DNA of 64,000 bases from Stereum hirsutum FP-91666 SS1. Taxonomy: Eukaryota; Basidiomycota; Agaricomycetes; Russulales; Stereaceae. The stretch is from the NCBI RefSeq assembly GCF_000264905.1, contig NW_006763140.1, positions 1,033,575 to 1,097,574 of the forward strand, given 5' to 3'. The notes beneath the pieces were generated by a model. That model did no database searches and was not told the origin of the DNA. It saw only the letters and a list, made by a program, of their open reading frames with translations. The position numbers were made by a program, and so were the translations under genes. This document shows positions 11,368 through 27,101 of the stretch, piece by piece; within the stretch, counting starts at the first letter, position 1; each line of letters begins with the position of its first letter.

Positions 11368-14300
11368 ATGGCTCCCGCGCCTGCCGTCCCCGAGCCGACA
11401 CGGCCCTCCATCGTTCGCTCGACCAGTTACGTTCCCAACGGTATCCCAGCTCCTCCCGTGACCGCGCCGTCCCTCCAGACATCGGAATCTCAGCCGACCC
11501 TCGATGCCGTCCTCGAGCTCGCGGACGGCACTGCCTTCCGAGGTATCAGCTTCGGTGCCCAGGGCAAGAGCGTATCTGGAGAATGTGTTTTCCAAACCGG
11601 TACGCTTCAGATACCATTTTTTTTACAAATTGGATACGCGCTCAACGATGATAATGAATGAACGAATTGAAAAAAAAATGGTAATCGTGTGTGGGGATTT
11701 CGAATTCGGCAGGCATGGTTGGATATACCGAGTCCTTGACTGATCCGTCCTACGAGGGTCAGATCCTCATCCTCACATACCCGCTCGTCGGAAACTATGG
11801 CGTTCCCTCGCGCGAGTCGCTTTCCGAGCTCGAGTTGCCTGAAGACTTCGAGTCTTCGCGCATCCATATCTCCGCCCTCGTCGTCGGCTACTATTCTGAG
11901 GACTTTTCTCATTTCCTCGCAAAATCTTCGCTCGGTCAATGGCTAAAAGAGAACGGCGTTCCTGCCCTGTACGGCGTCGACACCCGTGCGCTCACCAAAA
12001 GGATTCGCGAGAAGGGATCCATGCTTGCCCGCTTTTTGGCACGAAAACCGGAGGCACCTATCGACCGGAGGAGGTCTCTTATACCAGAGTCTCTGCCAGC
12101 CTCTCGCGCGCCCAGTCGCGCTCCTAGTCCTCCTGGTCCTGCACCATGGAGGGAAGACTACATTGATATCGAATATCAGGACCCGAACGTAGTCAATCTC
12201 GTCGCGGTCGTGTCCATCAAGTCTCCTCGTCTCTACAAGCCCACCGCGACCCCGAAGATGCACCCCTCCGGACGGCCATTACGGGTCATCGCTGTGGACG
12301 TCGGGATGAAGTACAACCAGATCCGTTGCTTCATCAACCGTGGCGTCGAGCTCAAAGTCGTACCCTGGGACTACGACTTCAACTCACCCACCGAAGAGCC
12401 CTTTGACGGTCTCTTCCTCTCCAACGGTCCCGGAGACCCGACGACGGTACAGGCTACCATCGACCGCATCGCCCAAGCGATGCAGAAATGCGACCGCCCC
12501 ATCTTCGGTATCTGTCTCGGCCACCAACTCATGGCCCTTGCCGCTGGTGCGCAAACCTCCAAGATGAAGTACGGTAACCGCGGCCACAATATCCCCTGTA
12601 CCGACGCCCTCAGCGGCCGATGCTACATCACCTCCCAGAACCATGGATTCCAGGTCGACACGCAGACGCTCCCCGAAGGCTGGAGGGAACTATTCCGGAA
12701 CGCGAACGACGAGTCGAACGAGGGCATCTACTGCGTCGACAAACCCTTCTTCTCCGTCCAGTTCCACCCCGAGTCCACGCCCGGCCCCCGCGACACGGAG
12801 TTCCTCTTCGACGTCTTCATCCAGAACATAACGGACTGCGTCTCGACCAACACCCTCGTCCCCATCTCCATGCCCGGCGGTCTCAAAGCCGATAACGAAG
12901 CGCGTGTGCCCCGCGCGAACGTCCAGAAAGTCCTCATCCTCGGTTCCGGCGGTCTTTCGATCGGCCAGGCCGGAGAGTTCGATTATTCGGGCTCGCAGGC
13001 GATCAAGGCGTTGAAGGAAGAAGGCATCTACACCATCCTCGTCAATCCCAATATCGCCACGATCGCCACCTCGCGCGGATTAGCAGACAAAGTCTACTTC
13101 CTGCCCGTCACGCCCGAGTTCGTCCGTAAGATCATCCAGTACGAGAAGCCTGACGGGATCTACGTCACATTTGGTGGACAGACCGCGCTCAATGTCGGGA
13201 TCAAGCTGAAAGACGAGTTTGCGAGCCTTGGGGTTCAGGTGCTCGGGACCCCCATCGACACGATCATTACGACGGAAGACAGGCAGATGTTCGCGGCGGC
13301 GATGGAGGAGATTGGTGAGAAGTGCGCGAAGAGTCAGACGGCGACGACGGTGGACGAGGCGGTCGCTGCTGCGATATATATCGGCTTCCCGGTGATTGTG
13401 AGGGCGGCGTATGCGCTGGGTGGACTTGGATCTGGATTCGCGCAGGATGAGGGGCAGTTGAAGGCGCTTTGTGGGAAGGCGTTCGCGACGAGTCCGCAGG
13501 TGCTTGTGGAGAAGAGTATGAAGGGATGGAAGGAGATCGAGTATGAGGTTGTGAGGGATTGTAGGGATAATTGTATCACGGTTTGCAACATGGAGGTCAG
13601 TCATCTTCTTTTCTTCTTTTTCAGTCTGTCGCCTCTTGCCTGGTCGTTGATGTTTTTTTTTGTTGATTTACAGAACTTCGACCCATTGGGGATTCATACT
13701 GGAGACTCCATCGTCGTCGCGCCATCGCAGACCCTCTCAGACGTAGACTACAACATGCTCCGAACAACAGCCATCAACGTCATCCGCCACCTCGGCGTCA
13801 TCGGCGAATGCAACATCCAATACGCGCTCAACCCGACCTCGCGCGAATACTGCATCATCGAAGTGAACGCGCGGCTCTCGCGTTCCTCAGCCCTCGCGTC
13901 CAAAGCCACCGGCTACCCGCTCGCGTTCATCGCCGCGAAGCTCGGGCTCGGGATCCCGTTGAACGAGATCAAGAATAGCGTGACGAAGGTGACGAGCGCG
14001 TGCTTTGAGCCGTCGTTGGATTATGTGGTGGTGAAGATCCCGAGGTGGGATTTGAAGAAGTTTAGTAGGGTGAGCAGGTTGTTGAGTAGTAGTATGAAGA
14101 GTGTTGGGGAGGTGATGAGTATTGGGAGGACGTTTGAGGAGACGATACAGAAGGCGATTAGGTCGATTGATGATCAGTTTGCTGGGTTCGCGAAGGTATG
14201 TTCTCTCTTTTTTTTTTTTTTTGAACCGTTGCTCTGGTGGTGTACTGATGATTCCTGAGCAGAACGACTATGTTGAGGATATCGACGAGGAGCTCGTCAA

Positions 14301-17300
14301 TCCGACGGATAAGCGCATTTTTGCGATTTCTACGGCTTTCCACCGCGGTTATTCGGTCGACAAGATCTGGCAGATGACGAATATCGACAAGTGGTTCTTG
14401 ACGAAGCTCCAGCACATCTTCAACATGGAGCAGCGCCTTTCGTGAGTTTTTCTAAATATACTTCCATCTCGATATTCCTCTGATCGTTTGCGCCCACCGA
14501 CAGCACCAGCAACATCTCCCTCATCACACCAGACCTGCTCCGTCAAGCCAAGCAGCTCGGCTTTTCCGACCGTCAGCTCAGCATCTGCATGGGCTCCAAC
14601 GAGCTTGCCGTCCGCCGTCTCCGCCAAGAACATAACATCTCGCCCTTCGTCAAGCAGATCGACACCGTCGCCGCCGAGTTCCCCGCCTTCACGAACTACC
14701 TCTACACCACCTACAACGCCGTCGAGCACGACATTGAGTTCAACGACCGTGGCGTTATCGTCCTCGGCTCCGGTGTCTACCGTATCGGTTCGTCCGTGGA
14801 GTTCGACTGGTGTGCCGTTCGTGCGATTCGTACGCTGAGGGACCAGGGCCTTCCGACGGTTATGGTTAATTACAACCCCGAGACGGTCAGTACGGATTAC
14901 GACGAGGCCGATCGGCTTTATTTCGAGAATATCAGCCTCGAGACCATCCTCGATATCTATGACACCGAACGTTCGCGCGGTGTTATCCTCTCTATGGGTG
15001 GTCAGACTCCGAACAACATCGCCTTGCCGCTTCATCGTCAGAACGTCAAGATCTATGGGACGTCGCCCGAGATGATCGATACTGCCGAGAACAGGTACAA
15101 GTTCTCGCGTCTGTTGGACGAGATTGGCGTGGACCAGCCGTTGTGGAAGGAGCTCACGAGCTTCGAAGAGGCAGAGGCGTTCTGCGAGACAGTGGGATAC
15201 CCCGTGCTCGTCAGACCGTCGTACGTCCTTTCGGGCGCCGCGATGAACGTCGTCTCCACCGGCGACGATCTCTCGAACTACCTCACCCAGGCCGCCGCCG
15301 TCTCGCGCGACCACCCGGTCGTGATCTCGAAGTACATCGAGCAGGCGAAGGAGATCGAGATGGACGCGATCGCGAAGGACGGGACGATGGTCATGCACTA
15401 TATCTCCGAGCACGTCGAGAACGCGGGAGTCCATTCCGGCGACGCGACGCTCATTCACCCGCCGCAGGATCTCGACCCGCAGACGGTGCGCCAGATCGAG
15501 GAGGCGACGGCGAAGATTGGCAACGCGCTGAATGTGACGGGCCCGTTCAATATCCAGTTCATTGCGAAGAATAACGAGATCAAGGTCATCGAGTGTAACC
15601 TCCGTGCTGCGCGCTCGTTCCCGTTCGTGTCGAAGGTGACGGGTATCGATGCCATCGAGCTCGCTACGAAAGTTATGCTTGGGCTTCCGGTGGAGCCGTA
15701 CCCCGACGCTGGGTTGCCAGCGGATTACGTCGGTGTGAAGGTGCCGCAGTTCAGTTTCAGTAGGCTTTCGGGGGCGGATCCGGTTTTGGGTGTGGAGATG
15801 GCGTCGACGGGCGAGGTGGCGTGTTTCGGGAAGGATAAGTACGAGGCGTATTTAAAGGCGTTGATCTCGACGGGGATCGTTCCGCCGAAGAAGAACGTGC
15901 TGTTCTCGATTGGTGGGTTCAAGGAGAAGTTGGAGTTGTTGCCTTCGGTGCAGAAGTTGCAGAGCGCGGGGTACAATATCTTTGCGACGTCGGGCACGGC
16001 GGATTTCCTTCAAGAGCATGGCGTGTCTTGCAAGGTTCGTCTGCATATTTGGTTTTCATGCATATATGCTCATAGGATTCTTGCTCTGTAGTACCTCGAG
16101 ACCTTGGGCGAAGACGGCCGCGACCTTCAGAAGTCCGAGTATTCTCTGACGCAACATCTGGCCAACAACCTCATCGACATGTACATCAACCTGCCGTCGA
16201 AGAACCACTACCGCCGCCCTGCGAGCTATGCTAGCAAAGGTTACCGCACCCGTCGTATGGCCGTGGACTTCGCCGTCCCCCTCATCACGAACGTCAAGGT
16301 CGCGAAACTGCTCGTGGAGGCTCTTGTGCGCAAGATGCCACTCGATGTTTCGACCGTCGATTCCAAGACGTCCCACATAACGCACATCTTCCCTGGGCTT
16401 GTCAACATCGGCGCTTTCGTCCCTCGTCTTGCGGAGGCGGGCAACGACGACTTCATCCAGGCCACGAAGGCGGCTCTCAGCACTGGTTTTACCACCTCGC
16501 TGGTCATTCCATTGGGGTACAGGAACAAGATCGTCGATCTGCCCACGCTCGAGCAGGCCCGCTCCAACATCGGAAATGGCGCCTACTGCAACTATGCGTT
16601 GAACATCACGGCTTCGTCGGACAACAGCAAGACCATGGACGATGAGCTCGCGGCTGAGGTCAAGGCCCTTTTCATCCCCTTCCATGTCGACAACGTTGCC
16701 ACCCAAGTATCGGTCGTCGCTTCTCACTTCGCCTCTTGGCCCTCCGACAAGCCCATCATCACAGATGCGAAAGGCTCAGATCTCGCCTCTGTTCTTCTCA
16801 TGGCTTCGCTCCACGGTCGCAGCCTGCACATTACGGATGTGCAGAGCGAGGAGGATATCTTGTTGATCAAGCTGAGCAAGGCGAAGCAGTTGAAGGTCAC
16901 CTGCGATGTCAGCATCTTCTCGCTGTTCTTCAACAAGGATCAGTTTGGCGGGAAGGTGAAGAACCTGCCTACCATCCAGGCTCAGGCTGTTATCTGGAAG
17001 AACTTGGACGTTGTGGATGCGTTCTCCGTTGGTGGACCCCCGTACTACGCTAGCCTGGACATGGAAGCGCCGTCTTCTTCCTGGTCTGGTGTCGAGGAGT
17101 CACTCCCGCTCCTGCTTACCGCTGTAGCGGATGGACGACTCACCCTCAACGACATTCAAGAGAGGCTCCACGATAACCCTATTCGCATCTTTGGCCTTCC
17201 TGAACAATCGAATACCCTAGTCGAAGTGTTCGTCAACCGGAACTCCATCTATCCCCGCCGCAAGGACCATTGGTCGCCTTTGGCCGACTCTCCCGTCCGT

Positions 17301-18626
17301 GGCCTCGTTCACCGTGTCATCATTCACGGCAAGACGGTCTTCCTCGACGGCCACATCTCGGGTCCGCCGCAGGGCAGGGATGTCTCTGCATCCGCCATCA
17401 GCCACAATGTGGTTCCCGAGAAACCTACCCTCACCACCGCTCTCTCTTCACAAATGGTCATGCCTACCATGTCGCCTATTGTCAGGCCCTCAGAGTCGAA
17501 TGTGTCTTTGAACCCTGTTACCTCCATGTCTCTCCACGGGCCTCTCGCTGCCCCTCAACATTTCGTCGCCCCTCTTCCTCATCCCTCCTTCCACCGTCGT
17601 CATATCTTATCCGTGAAGCAATTTACCCAAAAGGATATCTATGATCTTTTCTCCCTCGCACATGAGATGAGGCTACAAGTCGAGCGATACGGCGTTCTCG
17701 ACATCCTCAAGGGCAAAGTTCTATGCGCGCTCTTCTACGAGCCTTCCACGCGCACCAGCGGATCGTTCGAGGCTGCCATGAAACGTTGTGGCGGTGAGGT
17801 GGTCTCTATTCCCGTCGAACACAGCAGTGTCCAGAAGGGCGAGTCGCTTCCGGACACGATCAGGACGCTGGGATGCTACGGTGATGCCATCGTTATGAGG
17901 CACCCTGCTGTTGGCAGCAGTCAACTTGCAGCCAAGTACTCTCCCGTTCCCATCCTGAATGCGGGAGACGGAATTGGAGAGCATCCCACCCAGGCCCTCT
18001 TGGACGTCTACACCATCCGCTCCGAGCTTGGAACAGTCAACGGTCGTGTCATCACCATGATCGGTGACCTGAAGAACGGTCGCACAGTTCACTCTCTCGT
18101 CACCCTCCTTTCCCTCTACTCCGTCCGCCTTAACTTCGTCTCGCCTCCGTCGTTGTCCATGCCTTCCAGCGTTGTCTCCGCGGCGCGCAAGGCGGGCATC
18201 CCCGTCAAGCAGTGCGAGAGCTTGGAGGAAGTATTGGGCGAGACGGACGTGTTGTATGTGACGAGGGTGCAGAAGGAGAGGTTTGCGAGTGAGAAAGAGT
18301 GGGAGGCTGTGAAGGATGTGTATAGGGTTGACCATGCTGTCCTTGCGAGGGCGAAGGAGGAAATGATCGTCATGCATCCTTTGCCTAGGCTTGGTGGTAA
18401 ATACCTTTCTTTTGCGCGTATCTGTGTCTTACGGTACTGACGAGCTTACTTTGAACTCCAGAAATCGATCCCGAGGTCGACTTCGACTCTCGCCGTGCTG
18501 TGTACTTCCGCCAGATGCGTTATGGTCTCTATGTATGTGTTTTGCCTTTGTTCTTCCTACTGATTTGGCTGACCAAGTTCTCTACGCTAGATTCGCATGG
18601 CCCTCCTGGCTAGTGTCCTCGGCTGA
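11368..18626 (+). CDS. URA2: Multifunctional CPSase II / DHOase-like / ATCase (URA2/CAD)
   Basis: Catalyses the first two steps of pyrimidine synthesis: carbamoyl phosphate from glutamine, bicarbonate and ATP, then carbamoyl aspartate. The eight exons are 11368-11599, 11713-13595, 13674-14195, 14263-14441, 14504-16034, 16092-18396, 18462-18532 and 18591-18626. They sum to 6759 nt, exactly 2252 codons plus stop, close to the yeast protein. Order: glutaminase with catalytic Cys in FGICLGHQ and HPES; two ATP-grasp carbamoyl-phosphate synthase halves (the first opens with [19 protein letters not shown]); an MGS-like regulatory region where UTP inhibition acts in the family; a dihydroorotase-like domain; and C-terminal ATCase with [13 protein letters not shown] and [14 protein letters not shown]. 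In the dihydroorotase-like part the metal HxH motif is replaced ([11 protein letters not shown]), so it is inactive, as in other fungi. The start opens a 40-residue Pro/Ser-rich leader. Confidence 0.98.
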
Positions 18627-19298
18627 AGCGGTATTCAAAAGTATTATATCCCATCAACGTAGAAAATATGGACTTGCGATAGATTTGCTAGAGCAGCGGT
18701 CGACTCGAAGTAGGTGGTGACGAATGAGGAAAGAAGGAAAGCAATCGAAGTTATAGTTCAAACAAATGTAGCATCCAAGCATCGTACGGTTCGAGAAGAC
18801 GATTTATAAATCAGACTGTATTTTTTCTGTCATTCTTTGATCAAAGTGTCGTTGTGCCACTGCGCAACACACCGGGACTGTGGCCTGCAAACTCAACCGC
18901 CTGACTCTCGTATCCGGGCCGCGATGTGCGTAATACATCCTCTTATCATCCTCAATGGCCCTGACTTTACTCACCTCCGGACGTTTACTTTCCGCATACC
19001 TCAATAACTCGAATTTTCCGTATACCATTCCTTCGCATCAACGGCCTCTAGCGTCCCTAGAGGCTTGGCGACGGTTTTGTGCCGGCCGCGATACCTCTTT
19101 ATCAAACTTGTCCAATGTTCAACATTCATATCCATAGCCCGGCTTCTGCACAGAAATATTTGCTTCTGACTAGCATGCACGCGCACGCATGACCCATGAC
19201 GCGAGTACTGGTGGTTGAGATCTTCGGTATCTGAACATACATATAGTTGCGAAGACTTGGAGTATGCAGGACTTCGTCACCCCCTCCCTCCAAGTCAG
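18627..19298. other. Intergenic region URA2 - GH3
   Basis: About 670 bp: URA2 terminator side and the GH3 promoter. No RNA gene or repeat was seen. An AT-rich CATACATATAG near 19234-19244, about 55-65 bp before the GH3 ATG, could act as a weak TATA element. Confidence 0.4.
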
Positions 19299-22200
19299 AT
19301 GACCGGGATGTACGGAACAGCTCTTCTGCTCAGCATCATCTTTCCACTCGTGTTCGCAGGCCTCGAGTGTGAGAAGCGCTCATCCTCTCTGGATGGACAG
19401 TTCTGCACAAAGGTTGCTAGGACAGATCGCGATTCGTTTGTTAACGATCTTCTTGGGAAGTTATCGGTAGAGGAACTGGCTCGCCAACTACACCTCGTCT
19501 TCGCCGACAATGTCGTAGGGGCCAACTCCACGAACGAACTCTATGATTCTTATGCGGGAGAGCTCGGTCTTGGTCTAGTTCATGACTGGTATCCTATGAA
19601 CCAAAGCCGATATAACGAACTCCAGGCTCTCAACCTCGCGAAGTCCAAGACCCCAATACCATTGATGCAAACGGCGGAATGTTTGCACGGGGTCGCGTCG
19701 TTCCAACAGTCGATATTTCCCAGTCCTCTCGGTCTCTCTGCTACTTTCGACCCCGACATGATGTACAAGGTGGGACGTGCTGTCGGCTCTGAAGCGCGTT
19801 CCATCGGAGTCCACGCCTGCTTTGCGCCTGTACTCGATTTGGCGAAGGACCCACGTTGGGGACGCGCTCAAGAGGATCTGTTCGTACCATTATTTTCTAT
19901 GCAATACAGCCATTAATATTTCTCTAGTGGCGAAGATTTCGTACTTACCACACACATGGGCGTTGCATATGCGCAAGGACTCAGCAAAAATAGCTCTTGG
20001 TCTGACCCAGACGCCGTCATTCCTGTCATGAAGGTAATTTCCTAGACTCACTCTTTATGCTGTCTGTTGGTCGTTCTCATTCATTGTCTTCAGCACTTTG
20101 CCGCCCATGGTTCTCCTCAAGGAGGTGTCAACGCAGCACCGTATACAGGCTATGGTATGCGACAAATTGTGTCCGAAATGCTTGTCCCGTTCAAAGCCGT
20201 GGTCGAGCTCGGTGGGGCCAGGGGAGTCATGATGTATGTGAATCCATATTCGCGTCACAAAAACCAGGCTAATTCCCGCGCAGGGCTTATCACGATATCG
20301 ACGGAGTACCCAGTGTCACCAGTATGTTTATTGGCTTCCGCCTCTCTACCTCAATCGTTTTCTCACTAAATGCTAACTCCTCTATTCTCTATCTCAGATC
20401 CTGACCTATACGATGCACTTGATTCATGGGGATTCGATGGTTTTGTCATTGGCGACGACACCGCGATTATCGATCTTCAAACCTGGCACTGGACGGCAGA
20501 CTCTCCGGCAGCTGCTCTTTCGCAGTGGTTCAATGCAGGAGGCGGTGTTCAGTACTACGATTACAGTAAGTTCCACGGCTCTTGTGACTACCACCGTAGT
20601 TGGTGTAAACTAAATTTCATTATCTGTGGATTAGCTTTGGACGTCTTTCAGAACACAGTCGTCGACCTGGTCAACAACGGCACCATTGCTACAGATACTC
20701 TGCGCGAACGAGCGCGTGGAGTACTGAACGCAAAATTCGACTTAGGACTATTTGACGACCCTTACATCCCTGCCAACATCTCCGTTCAAGGCCTGATCGA
20801 CGAGCATACACCCACGACACTCGAAGCTGCCGAACGAAGTATCGTGTTGTTGGAGAATAAGAACAGTACTCTGCCGCTCAAACCAGACTCACAGAACATC
20901 GGTAAAATCGCCCTCATCGGTCCCATGGTCGACACTCTTAACTTCGGCGACTACTCCGGTGCCTGGGGCAGTGGGCCTATCGATCGTGCTACCACTCTCC
21001 GTTCCGCTGTTTCGAACTATCTCGCTGCCAATGCCTCGTCGGTTGACTTGGTGACCTCATGGGGCAGCAATACATGGACGTATATGGCCCAATATCCCAT
21101 CCCTCGCGATCTTCTCTCTTCTTCCAACGGGACAAGCGGTGGACTCCTCGCCACTTACTATTCCGACACCAATTTCTCAACACCCGCTTTTCAGACGTTC
21201 GAAATGCCGAACAGGCAATGGGGAATCTATCCTCCGCCTAGTCTCCCGTCGAACAACTTCTCCGCAGTATGGGAGGGAGAGTTCAGTGTTCCCACAAGCG
21301 CTAATGGATGGGTCAGTTTATCGTTCACCGTTGTTACCCCACAAAATCTCACAGCTCTTTGGACATTTCTTCTATTAGATCGGTCTGGCTATCAGTCCTA
21401 ATTCAACCGCCACTCTTATTATCGACGGTAACAAGACCGTCACGGTCCCATACTCGTCTACGGGAACAATCCTGGGCAACATCGAGCAGTACACTTGGAC
21501 CCAAGCCAACAGTACTGTGCCGCCTTTAGGCTGTGAACCTTTCTCGTTCAAAACGGGCGCCACACACTCCATTCGAGTCGAGTATCAAGTATGGAACACT
21601 TTCCAGAAGATCCAGAATGTGGCGAGCGTCAACGCACAAGTCCAACTTATCTGGAATCCTGTGGACAGAGATGATCCGGTTGAACTCGCGGCTCAAGCAG
21701 CCCAGGATGCGGATGTCATCATCTTCGCTGGAGGAGCCGCCTGGAATAGTGATGGCGAGAGTGGCGACAGGTCCACGTTGTCCCTCTCACCGAATCAAAG
21801 TAAGGTTGACCTTTTTTCAGCTTTCCTTATGCAGTACTAACAACAATCATCTCACCGATCCTAGCGCTACTCGTAGATAGGCTTTTCGAGCTCGGAAAAC
21901 CCATCATAATGATTCTCGAAGGCGGTCGGCCGTTCGCCATTCCAGAGTATTATTCGAAGGCCGCTGCTGTAATGAATGCCGTATGTGTTCAGCCTCTCCA
22001 TCTCATGTCGTCCTACGTTCTCTGATCCTCAAACAAATAGTACTTCCCTGGCCAACTCGGAGGACAAGCCCTCTCCAACGTCTTGTTCGGCCTCTTCAAT
22101 CCGGGTGGTCGCCTCCCGCTCTCCATCCCATCATCTGTCGGGTCCCTGCCGTCGTTCTACAACTACAGATTTGGAGCTCACAAAATCCTGTACCTCGATG

Positions 22201-22622
22201 GTCCCTCATATCCGTTATACACCTTCGGCTACGGTCTCTCATATACCAACTTCACCCGCTCCGACTTCACTGCCGTCTCATCGCGCAACGACAAGACTTT
22301 CTCAACGAACGACACCATCACCTTCTCCCTGAAAGTCGCCAACATCGGGCCAGTGGCCGGCAGCGACGTTCCGCAGGTGTACCTGCAACGGAGGATTTCG
22401 TCGATCGTGCAACCGATGAGGCAGATGGTCGCATTCCAGCGAGTCTATTTGGACGCGGGAGAAGAAAGGACTATCGAGATGACGTTGGATCCTTCGCGGT
22501 TCTTATTGCTTTATACGAGGGAGAAGACGTGGGAAGTGGAGAAGGGAGAGTACACGTTCGCGTTGTCGACTTCGGATCATTTGGCAGATACCACGGTGAA
22601 CGTTACGCTTACAGCTGTTTGA
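19299..22622 (+). CDS. Secreted GH3 beta-glycosidase with PA14 domain
   Basis: Family 3 glycoside hydrolase, beta-glucosidase or beta-xylosidase type, that removes terminal sugars from plant or fungal cell-wall oligosaccharides. The ATG at 19299 opens a signal peptide (MTGMYGTALLLSIIFPLVFA). The N-terminal barrel has GVHACFAPVLDLAKDPRWGR and the nucleophile region WGFDGFVIGDD, whose first Asp aligns with the family SDW aspartate. After the (alpha/beta) sandwich start (ERSIVLLENKNSTLPL) a PA14-like insert follows (LLATYYSDTNF), then GGRPFAIPEYY, LGGQALSNVLFG and a fibronectin III-like end (TFGYGLSYTNF, DVPQVYLQ). Introns include 19880-19927, those near 20034-20094, 20233-20281, 20320-20398, 20566-20635, 21313-21379, 21800-21864 and 21981-22040. 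Many NxS/T sites fit a secreted protein. Its 3' end faces the GH53 gene. Exact substrate is not readable from the sequence. Confidence 0.92.
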
Positions 22623-22800
22623 GGGGAATCCTTGGATCTCTTGCTTTCTCGCATGTTATTTTGGACAATCTAGACCTGTGATGAACATGAATGCTCATGG
22701 TCTGACAATGGGCCAGCCAAGGTTTACATATGGGTGAACATATCGACAGAACTCCTCGTCGCTCCAGAAGAGGAGACAATGAGATTGTCCTAGTGAGCCA

Positions 22801-25186
<2,386 letters not shown>

Positions 25187-27101
25187 TTACTGCTCATCCT
25201 CGACGGGGACCTCCTCCTCGTACTCGCCCTCCTCCTCAGCGCTATAAAAATGCTTATGTTATGAGTACGTGATGAAGAATAACAAAGTCAATGAGCACTT
25301 ACGTCGCATCTTGGTATTGCTGGTACTCAGCAACCAAATCTTGCATGTTGGACTCCGCCTCGGTGAACTGGAAGGACGAAGATATATCAGTACGACGCTT
25401 CCTCGCCGAGTCAAGGATTGATCACGGACCTCCATCTCGTCCATACCCTCCTGGGTGTACCAATGCAAGAAGGCCTTCCTCTTGAACATGGCGGTGAACT
25501 GGTCGCTGACACGCCTGAAGAGCTCCTGGATGGCGGTGGAATTACCCAAGAAAGTGACGGCCATCTTGAGACCACGGGGAGGGATGTCACACTGCGCGGT
25601 AAGCACGTTGTTGGGGATCCACTCGACGAAGTATGCGGAGTTCTTGTTCTGAACGTTCTGCATCTGCTCCTCGACCTCCTTCATGGAGACCTTGCCACGG
25701 AAGATAGCGGCAACGGTGAGGTAACGACCGTGGCGAGGGTCGCAAGCAGCCATCATGTTCTTGGCGTCAAACATCTGCTGGGTAAGCTCTGGGACGGAGA
25801 CAGCGCGGTATTGTTGGCTACCACGCGCCGTCAGAGGAGCGAAACCAGTAAGGAAGAAGTGCAGACGAGGGAAAGGAACTATCATGAAATGTGAGCAACG
25901 TATAATCGATTAGGCGCAGAGAATGTCCTGACCCATGTTCACGGCGAGCTTGCGGAGATCGGAGTTCAACTGGCCGGGGAAACGAAGGGAAGTCGTGATA
26001 CCGGACATGACAATGGAGACGAGGTGGTTCAAGTCACCGTACGTGGGCGTCGACAACTTCAGGGTGCGGAAGTGGATGTCGTAAAGTGCCTCGTTATCAA
26101 TACAGTAGGTCTCGTCGGAGTTCTCAACGAGCTGATGCACGGAGAGGGTGGCGTTGTAGGGCTATAATACAGACAAGAGGTCATCAAGTTATGTCGAGGG
26201 TGAAGTTGAGTAAATTTGGCCAACCTCAACGACAGTGTCGGAGACCTTGGGACTGGGCACGACGGAGAACGTGCACATCATGCGGTCGGGGTACTCCTCA
26301 CGGATCTTGGAGATCAAGAGGGTACCCATACCAGCACCGGTACCACCACCAAGGGAGTGAGTGATTTGGAAACCTGCGAGCGGCGAGGTGAGATCCACGT
26401 GTTGTGTGACAAGAATGTCACAATGTCACAGTGTAACAAAAGAAGCGCACCTTGCAGGGCATCGGTTCCCTCGGCCTCCTTGCGAACGACATCGAGAACG
26501 GAGTCAACAAGCTCAGCACCCTCGGTGTAATCTAAAAACAGTGGCGATTAGTTAGGGGGAGATGGATCGGGAGTGAGGTCGCGCGAACAGACGCGCTCAA
26601 GTGAGACGCGTCGCGTTGCACGCCCTCGTACCCATCGCGATGTGACTCAGGGGAAGATAAACAACACTCACGTCCTTTCGCCCAGTTGTTACCCGCACCA
26701 CTCTGCCCAAACACGAAGTTGTCCGGACGGAAAAGACCACCAAGGGGACCGGAGCGGACGGCGTCCATGGTTCCGGGCTCGAGATCAACGAGGACAGCAC
26801 GGGGAACATACTTGTTCGCGCCGATCTCGTTGTAGTAAACAGAGATACGCTCGAGCTGCTGGTCGCTCGAACCCTTGTAGAGACCATCCGGCTCGATACC
26901 GTGCTCGTCCGAGATGACCTCCCAGAACTTCACACCTAAGCGCATACATCCGAATCAGAACAAATGCAAGACGCCTATCGTTCGATTATCGTACCGATTT
27001 GGTTACCGCACTGTAACCGACGACTGTCAGCCTCAATTCTCGCCGCTATTTCTGCAGATATAACGCACCTGGCCGGTCTGGAGATGGACAATCTCACGCA
27101 T
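25187..27101 (-). CDS. TUB: Beta-tubulin
   Basis: GTP-binding subunit of microtubules. The gene starts [11 protein letters not shown] in a 33-nt exon (27069-27101), followed by a 16-nt exon (26995-27010, coding CGNQI plus one base) and an exon at 26672-26935. The MREI autoregulation motif, the GTP-binding [10 protein letters not shown] and the acidic tail [16 protein letters not shown] are all present, about 445 residues. Counting from Met1 gives Phe167, Glu198 and Tyr200 at the positions known for benzimidazole fungicide action; most filamentous ascomycetes have Phe200. His211 stands where Cys is usual ([10 protein letters not shown]), and Val18 replaces the usual Ala. These changes suggest one of the two divergent paralogues many basidiomycetes carry. 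The reading frame is intact with several further introns, including one near 25250-25300 that splits the acidic tail. Confidence 0.97.

Noticed and set aside
13080..13604. 174-codon frame on the minus strand inside URA2
   Set aside because: Antisense shadow of the conserved ATP-grasp exon with no domain of its own.
14349..15458. 369-codon frame on the minus strand inside URA2
   Set aside because: Lies wholly antisense to conserved CPSase coding sequence; GC-rich third positions leave the opposite strand open by chance.
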